A stretch of DNA of 64,000 nt from Lichtheimia corymbifera B2541. Taxonomy: Eukaryota > Mucoromycota > Mucoromycetes > Mucorales > Lichtheimiaceae. Both the position numbers and the translations under genes were made by a program. The stretch's first letter is position 1; every line of letters starts with the position of its first letter. This document shows, piece after piece, positions 35,047-48,300 of the stretch. Under the pieces are notes generated by a model, which worked only from the letters and a program-made list of their open reading frames with translations, searched no databases and was not told the DNA's origin. The DNA lies in assembly GCA_000697475.1 (NCBI GenBank), contig JNEU01000754.1, positions 124,001 through 188,000 of the forward strand, read 5' to 3'.

Positions 35047-36090
35047 ATGCCACATCAATTTCAGCCCAAGGACGCAAGAATAAAGAGCGACATTGATTTT
35101 GACGATGATGAGCTGACCTTATATTCTCAGTCATCTCGTAAGACACGTACTCAAGAATTGGCTGATTTCCTACTTTCCACTGGTCCAGAGGAGTTTCATA
35201 AAAACAACAGCGTCCCATCTAGTGCAAGTAGCAGTAGCAGTAGTACGACGAGTGGCAGTATTGCTACGTTATCATTTTTGAAGAGAGCACGCAACAAGAG
35301 CAAAGGAACATTAGCATCCATGACACAACAACATGCAAAGCAGCAGCACAGTAACAAATCACATCATGGATCGTCATCATCATCACCATCAGTAGCACCA
35401 TCAGTAGCACCATCAGTACCATCATCCGTAGCAACAAAAACAACAGCCACATCACCTCCCAAGACACATATTGAGATAGCTCCTCCACCACCGGAACCTA
35501 TACTTCCGAGACGTGAATCAAGCTTGTACAGTGGATCCATGCGTTATCGCAGTATGAGTAGTAGTAATGGATGGGGGACTCAACGTACAAACCCTGCTGC
35601 TGCAAGTCCCAAAAACCACGAGCGACACGTGGCAGATGTATTTGAAAGTAGACAAATTGATCAAGCTTTACAACAGCGGATCATCACAGCTACTGCGAAT
35701 GGCCATCTCCCCACCAACACCCCATCATCATCATCACCCACTACAAAAACAACAACCAAAAGAGTACGTCATGCTCATATCCAAACGGATCAATCCTCCT
35801 TGCATCGTCCTCCATCTTCTTCCTATCGATCACCACCCTCCTCCCTTCATGATGGCATCGATCCTACTACTACTACTACAACGATGCCTACTACAGTGGA
35901 GGAATTGCAACGCCAAATTGCCTTGGAGAAACAACGTCAAAAACGATTAGAAGCTGCCATGAATACCACATGTGACCAATTCGAAGTATTGAGTGGTATT
36001 GCCTATGTCAAATTACGGATGATATGGGAAGAAAAGATGCATTGGGAAAGCGCATACTTTGCCCTAAAGGAACAATGCGGTGAAGTATAA
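35047..36090 (+). CDS. Unknown intronless protein with LADFLLSTGPEE motif and C-terminal coiled coil
   Basis: A single exon of 347 residues. After an acidic start (IDFDDDELTLYSQSSRK), the motif TQELADFLLSTGPEEF resembles a short motif I have seen in other fungal low-complexity proteins. The middle ~220 residues are Ser/Thr/Pro-rich and disordered. The end is helical and partly coiled (EELQRQIALEKQRQKRLEAA ... YVKLRMIWEEKMHWESAYFAL). It lies 228 bp downstream of CUS2 on the same strand. It is the only intronless gene called in the window. I do not recognise a named family. Confidence 0.75.
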   Translation: MPHQFQPKDARIKSDIDFDDDELTLYSQSSRKTRTQELADFLLSTGPEEFHKNNSVPSSASSSSSSTTSGSIATLSFLKRARNKSKGTLASMTQQHAKQQHSNKSHHGSSSSSPSVAPSVAPSVPSSVATKTTATSPPKTHIEIAPPPPEPILPRRESSLYSGSMRYRSMSSSNGWGTQRTNPAAASPKNHERHVADVFESRQIDQALQQRIITATANGHLPTNTPSSSSPTTKTTTKRVRHAHIQTDQSSLHRPPSSSYRSPPSSLHDGIDPTTTTTTMPTTVEELQRQIALEKQRQKRLEAAMNTTCDQFEVLSGIAYVKLRMIWEEKMHWESAYFALKEQCGEV

Positions 36091-36351
36091 TAGCGTTGTA
36101 TTCATTTCATACATAATTGGTTCACGGACTCCCTCCCCCTTTTTAATTTGGTGATGTAAATATATATTTTCTGAGCCATCAAGGTATATAATGATATTAT
36201 TTTATTAAGTCAAAATAGGGTGATGGCAACAGTGAATAGATATACTAGTGTGTGTGTGTATGCATATAGAGTATAAGAGGTGGTATATATATGGGTAGTT
36301 AGGTTGGGGGGGGAAGGAAAGAAGAAACCAAAGGCATGGTATATACATTTA

Positions 36352-37708
36352 CTACACCAACTCGTCATTCAACCATGGGCGTTGTCGTCGTCGTCGTTGT
36401 TGTTGTTGATGTGTCTTACTGCCCAAGCTGCCAAGCATCATTTCAGCACAGACAAAGAGGACATGCCAAATGCGTATAAGGTACACAAAGAAACTCGACA
36501 CGGTCCGTAATCCTTTTTTGTTGTTATCAACGAAATCCTCAGCAAGTTCAAATGCCAATAAGAGATCATGTGCAAGTCGTTCGGAAGCGTGAAGGATCGG
36601 CCATTGTAGTAATCGCTCTGTCAAATCGTCACTGGCTCCATTTTGTTGTGGTACAATGTCTCGTTGTTGTTGTTGTTGTTGTGATGATGGTGGTGTCATG
36701 ATTGTCCCATAATAGGATGGGGAGGTAGTCGTATCACTGGATTGTGGAATATCTTGGTCATGTTCCTTTTCTTCCATGGTGGTAGTAGTGATCTCTTGTT
36801 GTTTTTGAGCGGCACGTAACGTTTCTTTACCCTTTTCATTGGAATCCAATTCAGGCGGTGGTGGTGAAGGTGATCCATGACGATAAAAGTCGACTGCGTC
36901 CAAGGAAATCCCACTCACATCCTATATTTATCGTCAATGCCATGGTCATCATGATCTCTTTCTTCTTGCTTACTTTATCTGGGGCCATCCATAGGTTTTC
37001 ATCCAAGACAGGGGCAGGAGCACTCATGACCATCACATCATCATTCTCTTCAACGGGTGGCGATACATCTTGTTGTTGTTCCATCATTGTGGTCATCATC
37101 ATGATGGGTGGTAAATCATCGTCATTCTCTTCTTCCTCTTCTTCCTCTTCTTCCCAATCAAATTCCATTTGATCCATCATGGCCGTTGTATCCTGGGGAA
37201 CAAGTTGAGGTGTAAACATGAAATCGTCACCGGATAAATAAACCATGGATTGTGCATTGGGAATCCCTAAAAGGACCTGCTGCGATTTGCTGTACATGCT
37301 ATGTAAATGCCAACTCTCCAAAAAGGTCCTACGATGGTTGCTAGGGCCCGCAAACTTTTGCATGGTTGCATAAAAGATCCGTGTCGCTGTCTCATACTTG
37401 TCATCCATCATGGCCATAATCCCATCATCGTCATCATCATCGTATGTCGCATGCTCCTCTTCATAGTGCTCGTTTTCTTCTTGTAACAACATGGAAGGTG
37501 GAATAGGAGGTGGGGGTGGTGGCGGTTGGTTGAGGAAGAAATATTCATCATCTTCTGTTAACGGTGGTGGAGGTGGTGGCACTGGGTCCTCTTGTTCCAT
37601 GGTGCCAGGATGGTGATCTTGCTCCAAGGACCATTTGGGTATACAATCAGTGGGTGCGTCTGGAGAGATGGTGGCTGCTGTGGTCGTATTGGGTTGAACA
37701 TGAAGCAT
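36352..37708 (-). CDS. Acidic, Pro/Met-rich protein of unknown function
   Basis: Two exons, 37708-36974 and 36921-36352, join in phase 0 across a 52-nt intron (GATAAA|GTAAGC to AAATATAG), giving 434 residues. The first half has polyproline runs (DPVPPPPPPLTEDDEYFF), acidic blocks and a conserved-looking segment YETATRIFYATMQKFAG. The second half has a Gln run and a C-terminal helical segment (LHASERLAHDLLLAFELAED, then FFVYLIRIWHVLFVCAEMM) that is amphipathic to hydrophobic and could be a membrane or partner-binding helix. It is convergent with the intronless gene (261 bp between stops). No family was recognised. Confidence 0.75.
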
Positions 37709-38198
37709 GCTGGTTCACTCACAATCGGTCGCTGGTTTTTTTGTATAGACACACACACTATGCGTCTTGCCCGCCACGAGAGAGAGAAAAAAAGTAGGTT
37801 TAAGGGGAGAGAAATAGAGAAAAGTAAACAGAAGCGCTTTTTACCAACAACGAGTGTTGTATGTATGCTGTGCAGGAGAGGAAAGGGGTGGGTGGGATGA
37901 ATGAGCCCACTAGCATCAACAACGGGCGTTTTTTTTCTTTTTGGCGCGCCCTTGTCTCATGTGAAACCTTGGAATGTTTGTTCAAACATGGTAACTGTTG
38001 TGATTGGGGTGGTAAACATAATACATATACATCAGATATGCATTAAAATGAAGTCAACTTTTTTCTCCTTCTCCACAATCTCCAAAGCAGCAGTGGGGTG
38101 TTGCATAAAAATCATCCTTGTACTTTTTTGCTTTTTGGGCCAAAGCTCTTTATGTTACACAAATTTAGGAATATACCGCTAAACCGAATATACCGCAC
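37709..38198. other. Intergenic, 5' of the acidic protein gene and 3' of HIU hydrolase
   Basis: Both flanking genes are on the minus strand. AG- and T-rich low-complexity tracts occur and no gene was seen. Confidence 0.45.
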
Positions 38199-38790
38199 TT
38201 AGCTACCACGGTAGGTGGTGTAAGAGTAAGGGCTGATCAAAAGAGGGATATGATAATGTTGCTCGGGGTGTTCAATCTCGAACACAATCTAGATAGGAAT
38301 TCCTATGAGTCCCTTTTTCCTTTTCTTCCATCAAGACGGATAGAGCTATATTTTTACCTGGACATAAGGATAGAAGCACTTTTCGCCCTTGCGAGCAAAG
38401 AACTCCTTGGTCTCAAAAGTGACACGATAGACACCCTTCTCAACCTTGTAGTCGCTAGGCAAAAGGTTGGGGCAACGACCATCATCGTTGGTCTCACTAC
38501 ATATAAATGTGTTAGTTTACTATTCGAAATTCAAAGACATAGATATACATACGCAGTGGAAAGAACAGAGAAAGCACCAGCAGCACCTTCCTTTTCAATC
38601 TTTACACGGACGTGTTCTCCAGGCTTGCCAACAGAGGCAACAAGGACGTGGCAGGTGATAGGGCTCTTGGACATGGGCTATATAGAGAGATTGTGTGTAT
38701 GATTTAATAGGATGTAAAGAGGTGATATATAAAAGCGAGACTTACAGTAAGATGTTGTTTGACGGCTGCAAGACGAGAAGAAGCAGACAT
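38199..38790 (-). CDS. uraH: 5-hydroxyisourate hydrolase (transthyretin-like)
   Basis: Four exons (38790-38746, 38677-38553, 38496-38358, 38288-38199) encode 132 residues, the normal family size. The enzyme hydrolyses 5-hydroxyisourate, the product of urate oxidase, in purine catabolism. Signature elements are SPITCHVLVASVGKPGEHV (active-site His), TNDDGRCPNLL (catalytic Arg) and YRVTFETKEFF. HYHIPLLISPYSYTTYRGS is the diagnostic C-terminal YRGS tail that distinguishes it from true transthyretin. A C-terminal SKL-like peroxisome signal is absent. It is divergent from GRASP, with 126 bp between start codons. Confidence 0.95.
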
Positions 38791-38916
38791 AGTGTCTGAG
38801 ATACCCATCCCCCCACAACCTTTTTTATATCGGATGGATCCGTTGTGACTTGGTGTCAAAGCTGAGATAACTTTGGTGTTAATGCGTATGCTCCGCAACC
38901 ATCGTGCTCTTTTGTT
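38791..38916. promoter_or_regulatory. 126-bp bidirectional promoter, HIU hydrolase / GRASP
   Basis: The entire space between two outward-facing start codons. It contains a C-run (38806-38817) and a TTTTTTATAT element near 38820. Both genes presumably share it. Confidence 0.65.
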
Positions 38917-40010
38917 ATGGGTGGTACGCAAAGCACTGAACAAGGCCAATATGGGTTTCACGTATTAAAGGTAAGTCGACCACGTGTATATCCACCCTCG
39001 TTTTAAATACTTACTTGCAACGTATCAACAAGGTGAAAGAAAACTCTCCCGCATTCAAGGCCGGCATTGAGCAGTTCTTTGACTATATTATCGGCATCAA
39101 CGGCATCAAAGTGGTACGTGTATTGTCGACCATGACATGCATCCGCTTTTCCAATTGCCAACACGTTCGTTTTGAAAGGACAATGGCGATAGTGAGACCC
39201 TGCTTCGTATTCTGAATGACTCGGAGAACAAGCCGGTTCAACTGGAGGTTTATTCAAGCAAAGAGCAAGCTGTGAGAGGTATATATGGAATGTCTCTTTA
39301 ACGCATGATGATTCACCATGGATATGTGTGTGTATGTAGAGGTGACTCTGGTCCCTAGCAGTGATTGGCACAAGGATAATCCGGGAGAAAAAAGCTTGAT
39401 AGGTACATGAGAAAGAAATGGTTTTTTCTCACTCTTTAATGCTGGATATATATAGGATGCTCAATACGATTTTGTTCCTATGAGCGAGAGGGTGAACATG
39501 TATGGCATGTTCTTAGTGTTGCACCCAATTCACCAGCAGAAATGGCAGGCATTATTCCCGAAAGCGATTATATCATTGGCAGTCCACATGCAGTCCTTGC
39601 CAGCGAGGATGGTTTTTATGATTTGGTGGAGGAACACATTGGCAAACCATTACAGCTTTATCTATACAACTCGGAATGGGATAGCTGCCGTGAGGTGAGT
39701 CTAGGAGATCATAAATGGGAGTACTTTCTCATACTGAGGGACCCTGTTGTTTAGGTGATCATTGTTCCCAACCACGATTGGGGAGGCCATGGATCCCTGG
39801 GTTGTGATGTTGGATATGGTTTATTACATCGGATACCACGCAAATCAGTCAACACAAGACCCTCTGAAGATGTTTCTGCCCAATACAGCAATGCCATCTT
39901 TAATGCTCCTGCGGATGAACCTCAAGAACAACCATCGTCATCGTCATTACCGCCACACGATGAAGCAACAGCACCATCATCACAAGAGGAACCTTCATCA
40001 TCCAATGCTG

Positions 40011-40045
<35 letters not shown>

Positions 40046-40141
40046 ACCCAGGAAGAACTCCCGTCATCGTCAGCCAAAGATGAACAACTACCACCATCAC
40101 CCAAGGAAGCTAAACCATCCTCACCCAAAAAAGATAACTGA
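38917..40141 (+). CDS. GRH1: GRASP55/65 (Grh1) Golgi reassembly-stacking protein
   Basis: Six exons (38917-38970, 39033-39113, 39179-39278, 39340-39402, 39456-39694, 39755-40141) encode 307 residues. The protein begins MGGTQST, with Gly2 available for N-myristoylation. GRASP PDZ1 is [20 protein letters not shown] ... [13 protein letters not shown]2 includes [38 protein letters not shown] and the hallmark [19 protein letters not shown]. The C-terminal ~110 residues are a disordered Ser/Pro/Gln region with an (Q)11 run. GRASPs tether early secretory membranes and support unconventional secretion. The first exon holds the whole myristoylation sequence. Confidence 0.94.
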
Positions 40142-40644
40142 TGCAAAAAGTAGAAGCGCAATAAAGAGGGAAACTATGTACAATTTTATACGTGGGATGA
40201 GTCATTGCCTCAGTAAAAGTGAACGTTTATAAGATAGAGTATTTAGATAGCCGTAAGGCACCATGTCAACAAGGGATTCATTCGAGAAGTTTTAAAAGAC
40301 CAATTAATATGCATTGATTCATTAAACTATTAAAGATATCTGCAGGAGGGTTGAGCTACTACTACTACCATTACTTCAGGAACACCGCCAATGAATAAAC
40401 CAGGCACGACCTATGCATCAATTCCACCGTGATCATCTTTTCTAGGGTGCTATCCAATGGATGTAACAAAGTAAACAAGTCGCAAGAAAAAAAGACGCGT
40501 TACAAGGATCCGTTGCCTGGGATACGAGGTTGGCATCGCACCAAGATAAAAATCCAATAAAAGACATGTCGTTTGTGCAACCCAAATGAAGCTATTCTCC
40601 TTCCCTTCCACCACCATCATCTTTTTCATTCCATTCCTTTTGCA
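40142..40644. other. Intergenic between GRASP and the SH3-RA gene
   Basis: Same-strand spacer with no gene-like content; 3' UTR and promoter sequence only. Confidence 0.5.
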
Positions 40645-43600
40645 ATGCCCACTTCTCTACGTGATGGTCGACGGCTGACGGGCTATGTTACTGGAGCACA
40701 CGATCAACAGAGTGTTGCACCTGCACAGATCCACCGCCATTCCCTTTACGACGACGGCATGGACGATTACCACAACCACCCTATTGACGATGACTATGAC
40801 GATGATATGGACGATGAGGATGAAGACGAGTCTGTTGGCTCTGTTTTGAGTATACCCGATCCCAACATTGATTTCGACCTTGTCTATGCACTACACACGT
40901 TTGCAGCCACTGTGGAAGGACAAGCCTCTGTGGTGAAAGGGGACGCATTAACCCTGTTGGATGACAGCAACTCTTATTGGTGGCTCGTCAAAGTGCTCAA
41001 AACATCTGAAGTTGGCTATATTCCTGCCGAGAATATCGAGGTAAATCCATCAAAAGACATGGAGGATGATGATGATGTATTGATTTGGATGGGGGGATGT
41101 AGACACCTTATGAGCGATTGGCACGTCTTAATTCACATCGCAATATCGAATTGACACAACGTGATATCCAAGATGCATTCCCTGCTCCACCTTCCACCAA
41201 ACCCAAGAGCAACAAAAAGGTCAAGCTTGCCAAAGGTGTCAAATTCCAGGCACAAGTTATTTTCGGATCCAGTGACGATGAAGATTTTGAAGAGGAATTC
41301 GAAGAATGGCAGGAAACGATTCGCACCGATAGTGATACGGATGATCTCGATGATACCACCGATTCCGATGATGATGACGATTACTATGATGATGTACGGT
41401 TGTATGGCTCAACAGGTGGCTACGATTATGGTCAATCATCGGTAGATAATTATGCACGATCCCATCACCAACAACAACAACAACAACAACAACAATATGC
41501 ACAACCTACTAGCAACCATCATCAACAACAACAACAACAACAACAGCAACCCTATCCTACTGCACAACAACAACAGCAACAACGGGGTGGCAACATGCCA
41601 TTTAGAGACACCTTGGATCTTGAAGCCACTGAGACAATCAAATTCTCATTGACACCTGAAGTTGCACGTGATACCCATGAATCTGGAAATCAATACCGAG
41701 AAATGAGTTATGGTGATCCACAGAGTAAAGCCAGCAAACTGGAGAGCATCCTTGCAGGAGATGGATCATCACCACCCGCATCATCATCATCATCATCAGC
41801 AGGACCCCCTGTGAATGAACAACGCCGTGGATCCAAGGATAAAAAGGAAAAGGGCGCATTGCGTAAACTGTTTTCGCGCAATAAGGATGGCAAGGACAAA
41901 AAGCAGAGAAAGGGCAGCATGGATAAGCAAACGCCAATCATTACTGTGGGTGATCAAGTCATTTCGTCAGAGACAGCATCGCTTTCTTCACAATCAACAG
42001 GTTACTCTGATCGTGATCGTGCTAGCAGTATCGATTCTTCTTCCCATATGCATATGCATCATCATCAACAATATCATTATTCACATCAGCAACAACAACC
42101 TCGTGATGCTCATCCGCCACAGCAGCAGCGACAATCCGAACCAGCCGCCACCGCACAACAGCAACAACAACAACCGGCTATGCTCAAGATTTATGCTGGC
42201 AATGTACGCTTTGGTGCCGAATTCAAGATCGCCAATACCTATCCTAATACAACAGCTGCCGACTTGATCCAACATGCATTGCATACATTCGATATCCAGA
42301 ATCATCAACCCAGTGCCAATGCAGATGCTCATCTGGATTACTTTTTGGTTGTACGCGGTGTGGATGGAGGTAAGTACGGGGGATATATATAGACAAAAAA
42401 GAAAGAGAGATGTTCATGACTCTATTCTTTATAGATGAATACACATTGGTGCCCAATGATCGACCTCTTACTATTTATTCGTCGTTAACGGCTCATTTGA
42501 ATACACCTATGCCATCCTTGAAAAAGGCACGTCGTATTTCTGCATTGATGGGTGCCAGTGATAGTACACATATTGGTGGTCCCAAGGAAGGTGCTGAAGA
42601 GATTCAAGAAGAAGTGCGATTCTACTTGTATACCAAGGCTAAGCGGCCTGAAGATGGCCACATGTCTATCAAGGTGTCGTTGTTTGCATCTGAAATTGGT
42701 GGCAATACCAGCATTCTCAAGTTTGATCAGACGCGTGTGGATAAATTGGTGACTGTACCCATCCATGCTTCTGTGGGTGATGTGACAGCCCTTGTTCTTG
42801 ACAAGTTTCATATCTTGAACGGCATTGTGGATGGCCCTGATGCTGAAGAAAAAGCACAGTCGCTGCGTTTACGAGGTGCTGAAGACCAAGCGATTCGATA
42901 CCAGCTCTCTGTCAGCAAACAAGGCCAAGGTAAGTTCTCTCCTTGAAGAATGGCATGTTTATTTAACACACGAGTGTATTAGAAATGATGCTTGCACCCA
43001 CCGTGGATATCAGCAGCGCATTTGGTGATAATTTACCACCGGTGGTCCATCGTCGCAACAGTAGCAATCCCGATAGAGCTTCTATTGCATCCTTATCGTC
43101 TGTTATTACTCCTTCTCCTCAACCCGATGAAACGTTTTTTATTCTTCGACGATCCGATCGCCAAAAAGAGGATGCTTCTTCTCAACAAGCTTCTCCTGCA
43201 CCAGGTAAATGATATACACCAAAAGAGTTTACATTTTGCTCATCGATTTTTTCTTATAGTACGACCTCCCCGGCCTACAAGACAAGATACTCCCATGCCA
43301 AGAGGAACCCCTTCACCTGCCAATGGTCCTGTGCCTGATGTCCCATCATCTTCTGGAAATAATGTTCATCCACTCGCTATCTCTACTACTACCACAGCAG
43401 ACCAGGAACAACAGCAAGGCCAAGTGATGTATGATGAACCCGAATCAGCTGTGGATGTGCTTATGAAACTCGATCAAGCGCTTGATAACTTGGCTCATAC
43501 ACGCAACAGCAATGAACCTTTGACGGAAGCCATTGTGGCGAGCAGTATCAACAATAGCCGCGATATGCTGCAACAAACAACCATGCATGGTGATGATGGT

Positions 43601-44088
43601 GATGCTGATGATAAAAAGGAACATCAGCAACAACAGCAGCGGGCATGGGATATGGAAAGTGATATTGATGCGCCACCCTCCATCATTGAGCATGACCATC
43701 ACCACCATCAGCAGCCTATTGAGGAGAGCGACCACCACCACCAGCAATCACCGCCGCCCATGGATGGTAAATCAAGTCGTCGTACACCTGTTGATTCGAT
43801 GCTATTTTGTGAAGAATTCGGCATGAATGAACTCATGGTGCTGATTCGTGGCGCTGTACGCTATGCAGAAGAACAAGAACAATCAACAAAGACACACAAA
43901 CATCCACCTATTCGTAGCGAAATCAGTGAGGTGTTCAAAGATAGTCAACAACGACTCGAGCAATTGGAAAAGGTATATATATATATATATATATGAAAAG
44001 AGGTTGCTTTTGTGTTCTTGTTGCTCATCATCATTTCATTTAGGAACTGGATCGTCTTATGGCGGATGCTGTTAGAGTTTATTCTTAA
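40645..44088 (+). CDS. SH3 and Ras-association domain protein, likely polarity/signalling adaptor
   Basis: Six exons (40645-41040, 41103-42369, 42435-42929, 42983-43204, 43260-43972, 44044-44088) encode 1045 residues. An acidic N-terminus leads to an SH3 domain at ~78-132 (DLVYALHTFAATVEGQ ... LLDDSNSYWWLVKV ... VGYIPAENIE), followed by PYERLARLNSHRNIELT. The first intron lies right after the SH3 sequence. Acidic and polyQ/His linkers follow. A Ras-association/ubiquitin-like fold starts near residue 492 (MLKIYAGNVRFGAEFKI ... EYTLVPNDRPLTIYSSL) with a second beta-rich stretch (SIKVSLFASEIGG ... VTVPIHASVGDVTALVLDKF). The C-terminus has a helix (FGMNELMVLIRGAVRYAEE) and a short coil. Similar SH3-RA proteins occur across fungi; I infer a role downstream of a small GTPase, but do not assign a name. 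Confidence 0.87.
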
Positions 44089-45317
44089 CTTTTATACAAT
44101 AATACCCATCCATCGTTATGCAATCATCATTATTACTACTAGAAAGCAGCATCATTGATTTGGATTATTAAATGTCACACACTCACTGATTCCTCTTTCG
44201 GTTGAAAAATATGATCACTCTTTTTGGAAAACGAGCTCGAGTGATTACTACTACAGTAAAGGACTCCCATAAAAAAAGAGGACCCAAAGTAAATAACGGT
44301 TGAAAGAGTGAGAGCAGTAGCAATATTTTTGATGCAAACGATTGTATCTAACCTGCTTTGGATGCATCACACATAAAGCGATCCTCGTGACAATGCTGGG
44401 TCGGAAAAAAGAAAAATGGTAACATATTATAAAAGCTAGTCGCATGATGATGATGGATGCTTTGGGTTACTTGGACGGCATGATAAAGGCAACTGGGTTG
44501 CCGTCATTGAATGGATCGTCAGATTTGTATCATGTACAGCAGGTTTACATACATAAAAAAAGGATCATAGTACTATGTACAACATCAACAAGAAGCTTAA
44601 TGGCACACCATTTCACATTTGGGTAAAAATGCGGGATCAATGTAGACATCTGAATAAATGAGATCCGATAAACAATGGATGGGATCATTGTATATCTATC
44701 TATACATAAATGTATCCTTACATAGGAGGAGGAGGAGGAGGAGGGAGGGAGGGAAATCTGTCAATAGAATGGCACACAGGGGGTTTTCATTATCCAAATG
44801 AATGGTATGAAGATGGATGATGCTACTAGATAAGGATGCATTCCAGAATGTTGAACGACTCCTTTACTTATAGACATGGGTTGCTCATTATGTAAATGGA
44901 AGTCATATTGCATCAAATGAATGTGGAACAAATACTCGCATCATTCATTCATTCCCACTTTCCCGCCGACCAGCAGCAGCAGCAGCGCGCACATAAAACT
45001 CTCCGCTATTGCAGCAGCAGCATCATCAGCAACGGCAAAGCAGGTAAGCGCGTTCTCGAAAAGGAAGGCGCTTTCTGTTCATTTCCCTCTTCTCTCTCAC
45101 CACCCCACTCGCTCTGCTCTTTTTCCTCTTTTGCTACTACTATCTATATATATATGCTTATTTGAACGAACCAGGTAAATAACAAGAATAGCTCTTTATT
45201 TATACATGAAGAATACTCATTCGTAAGCGTTTCTTTTTAAACTACTACTACTACTACTAGCGACTCTACACATTCCAGTCTCTTCTTATCAACATTGTCG
45301 AACGCACTATTCAACAC
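44089..45317. other. Intergenic between the SH3-RA gene and NST1
   Basis: It holds an (AGG)n-type tract at 44726-44755, a (CAG)n run at about 44971-44985 and an (ACT)n run at 45240-45259. Short open frames are low complexity. No gene was seen. Confidence 0.45.
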
Positions 45318-48300
45318 ATGACTAACAACAATACCCGACCTCGGCGTACCAGTGTACCAAAGTCCAAAAGAAAGAAACAACGATCGATAGGTGGTGGTGG
45401 TGGAAGAGTATCACGTACACCCGATACCCATAGTGTTGCGTCTTCTTCGTCGTCCACATGGTCGTCTGACAAAGCAGCAGCAGCAGCAAAGCAGCGCAAT
45501 GCAGTCAAGAATGAGCTGAATGATATTATCGACAATGACCAAGACGGCTTTTGGACAAGACCCAGTAATGCTGAGGAACGCCAACGCATTCGAGAATTCT
45601 GGTTACAGCTACGTGAAGACGAACGTCGTTCTCTCATCAAAATCGAGAAGGAGGCAGTGCTCAAGAAAATGAAGGAGCAGCAACGACATTCCTGCAACTG
45701 TTCAGTGTGTGGCAAGAAACGGTACGTTCATCCCCTCCAAAACCTCTTCCCCTGCCCCTTCCTTCCTTCCTTCCTCACATAACGCACACACATATACTAC
45801 TTTATGTTCCTCTCCCCCACCGTGCTTCTCTCTCCTTTTCATCCTCTCTCTTTTTATGTGAAACACCCAAGTCGTGTTACACGTATGCTTGTGTGTGTAC
45901 AATTGTTGATTTCCATGGACACAACAGGTTCTTATTGAAATCCCTGTATAGCACCGCTATTGAAGACGAACTCGAGGTCCTTTACGATGCTTATTATGAG
46001 GAATTGGAACAATATACCAACAACAATCAAAACAATTCTGGCATCAATCCTTTGACTGGCACGCCTGTTTCAGATATGGAGGATGAGGACGACGACAATG
46101 ACGACGATGATGAGGAGGATCCCGATTATGAATCAGATTATGATGATGACGACGACGACGACGATATCGAGAATGGTCGATCTGACGACGACGATGACGA
46201 TGACGAGGAGGATGAATATAGCTCAGATCATCTTGCTTTTGGCAACAGTCTCACCGTCAAAGGTACTACTACAACCCTTTATAATGCCCGATGACCCCCG
46301 TTCACATTCTCACAAAAAAGAGTGCTCTTAGGTGGGATTCTTACCGTGGCTGATGACTTGTTGCAAAACAATGGCAAGAAATTTCTCGACATGATGGAAC
46401 GACTTGCAGAAAGGAGGATCAAAAAAGAAGACCCGTTGGATTACAGACAAGATGATGACGAAGATGACGAAGATGACGATGAATACTTGGATGATGATGA
46501 TTATGAAGATGAAGAAGAAGAGGTATGTTGTGTGTGAGTGTGTGTGCATCACGTGGAGTTGAGTATCTGACTTGCAAATACCACATCATCCCCCCCTTAG
46601 GACGCACGGACAGAGTTGCAACGCATTGAAGAAGGGCGTCGTACATTCCAAATATTTGCTGCTCGAATGTTTGAACAACGTGTGCTTGCTGCGTATCGTG
46701 AAAAGGTGGCTCAAGAACGACAACAACGCTTGATTCAGGAATTGGAAGAGGAAGATCGCCTACGACAAGAAAAAGAATTGAAGAGGCAAAAGGAAAAGGA
46801 GCGAAAAAAGGATAAGAAAATGTAGGTCGTTTGTTTATTTCTCTTGATGCAAACGGCATAGGGCTTATTATTTCTTTCTTTTTATTAGGCAACTCAAGAA
46901 GCAAAAGGAAGAGGAACGGCGGGCCAAGGAGGCTGCAAAGAAAGCTGAAGAGGAACGATTACGTGCTGAAAAGCAAAAGAAGCTTGAGGAAGAACGACAA
47001 AGACGTGAACAGGAACGACGGCAAAAAGAAGAGGCTCGTTTACGTCGTGAAGAAGAAAAACGTCGTCGTTTGCAAGAAGAACGTGAACGTGCAGCTGAAA
47101 AGGAACGCAAACGACAGGAACGTGAGATGAAGAGAAAGCAGGAACGCAAGGAACAAGAGGATCGTGATCGTCAAGAACAACAATTCAAGCAAGAAAAGGA
47201 ACGGCGTGAACGAGAACTCAAAGAAGAAATGGAACGACGGGATCGAGCCTTGCAGGAACGAAAGCTCAAATGGGAAAAAGAAGAGCAACGTCGCAAGAGT
47301 CAACAAACATTGATTGATGCATTGATGGGCCCTTCTTCTTCATCATCCTTATCATCTTCTTTATCATCCTCCTCCTCGTCTATCACCACAGCCTCTGATA
47401 CCGGTAAACTGCTGTTCCACGCATTGGGTGTTTTTGAGAAAGAGAGAGAGAGAGGGAAAAAGGGGAAAAGAAGTGATTATGCTCACCGATCATCGTTCTA
47501 CTACAACAGCTTCTTCACCAAAAACAAAGACAAACCGATCTATCGCTCCTATTGGCCCGCCCTCTTCTAATCAGCTTCATCGTCCTCCTCCAACCGTTGT
47601 TTGCAATGATCCTTCCAATGAACGTCCTGCAGCTGAGAACTCTTTCTTTTCTAACTTCTTGTTTGGTCCATCCAAAGGTATACTTTGTTTTATTATGCGA
47701 GCCTACGTTATTAACGCACATGTGTCTATAGATAAGAATCAAGACAAGACAATCAAAGAAAGATCAGACATCCAGACTTCAAATGATACCCCCAAAGCGA
47801 ATTGGACCAATGGTAAGAATCACCCTTCCTCTGTGTGTGTATGTGTGTGCTTCATGACTCATGTCGAATGGAATTAGGTTGGACCGCTTCGACCTTTTTA
47901 TCCGAGGACTTTCATGGAAGGCTCTTTGGCAATGTACTGGTACGTTAATGCATGATGATGATGGTGGCTATGAAGATTCATGGATTAATTCTTTTTTTTT
48001 CAATTTAGCCTGACCGAAATACGGTGTTACTGGAAAAGGCCAAGGCAGCGTACAACAAGTTGGATGAGATTTCTCGCACAGCTACATTCCTTGGACCTGT
48101 ACCTCCATTTTATACCTTGGCTCAAATCCATCGCATGATGATTGACCTTTATTGCGATTGTTCTGCTACGATCCAAGATTTATATCAAGCCATGGTAATG
48201 AATCCAGCAAGTCCTTTCCGTTGTACGAGTGATTTACAACACGGTGTCCTTGTTCATTACCAAGAACCGGGACGATTTGGCTTTCCCAATGCTGCGGCAC

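Noticed and set aside
39762..40232. Plus-strand Asn/His-rich open frame overlapping GRASP exon 6
   Set aside because: It is a frame-shifted reading of the CAA repeat that encodes polyGln in GRASP; the GRASP frame has conserved PDZ motifs.
47040..47306. Phe/Leu-rich minus-strand open frame opposite NST1
   Set aside because: It is antisense of the Glu/Lys/Arg-rich coiled coil (GAA/AAG codons), not a membrane protein.
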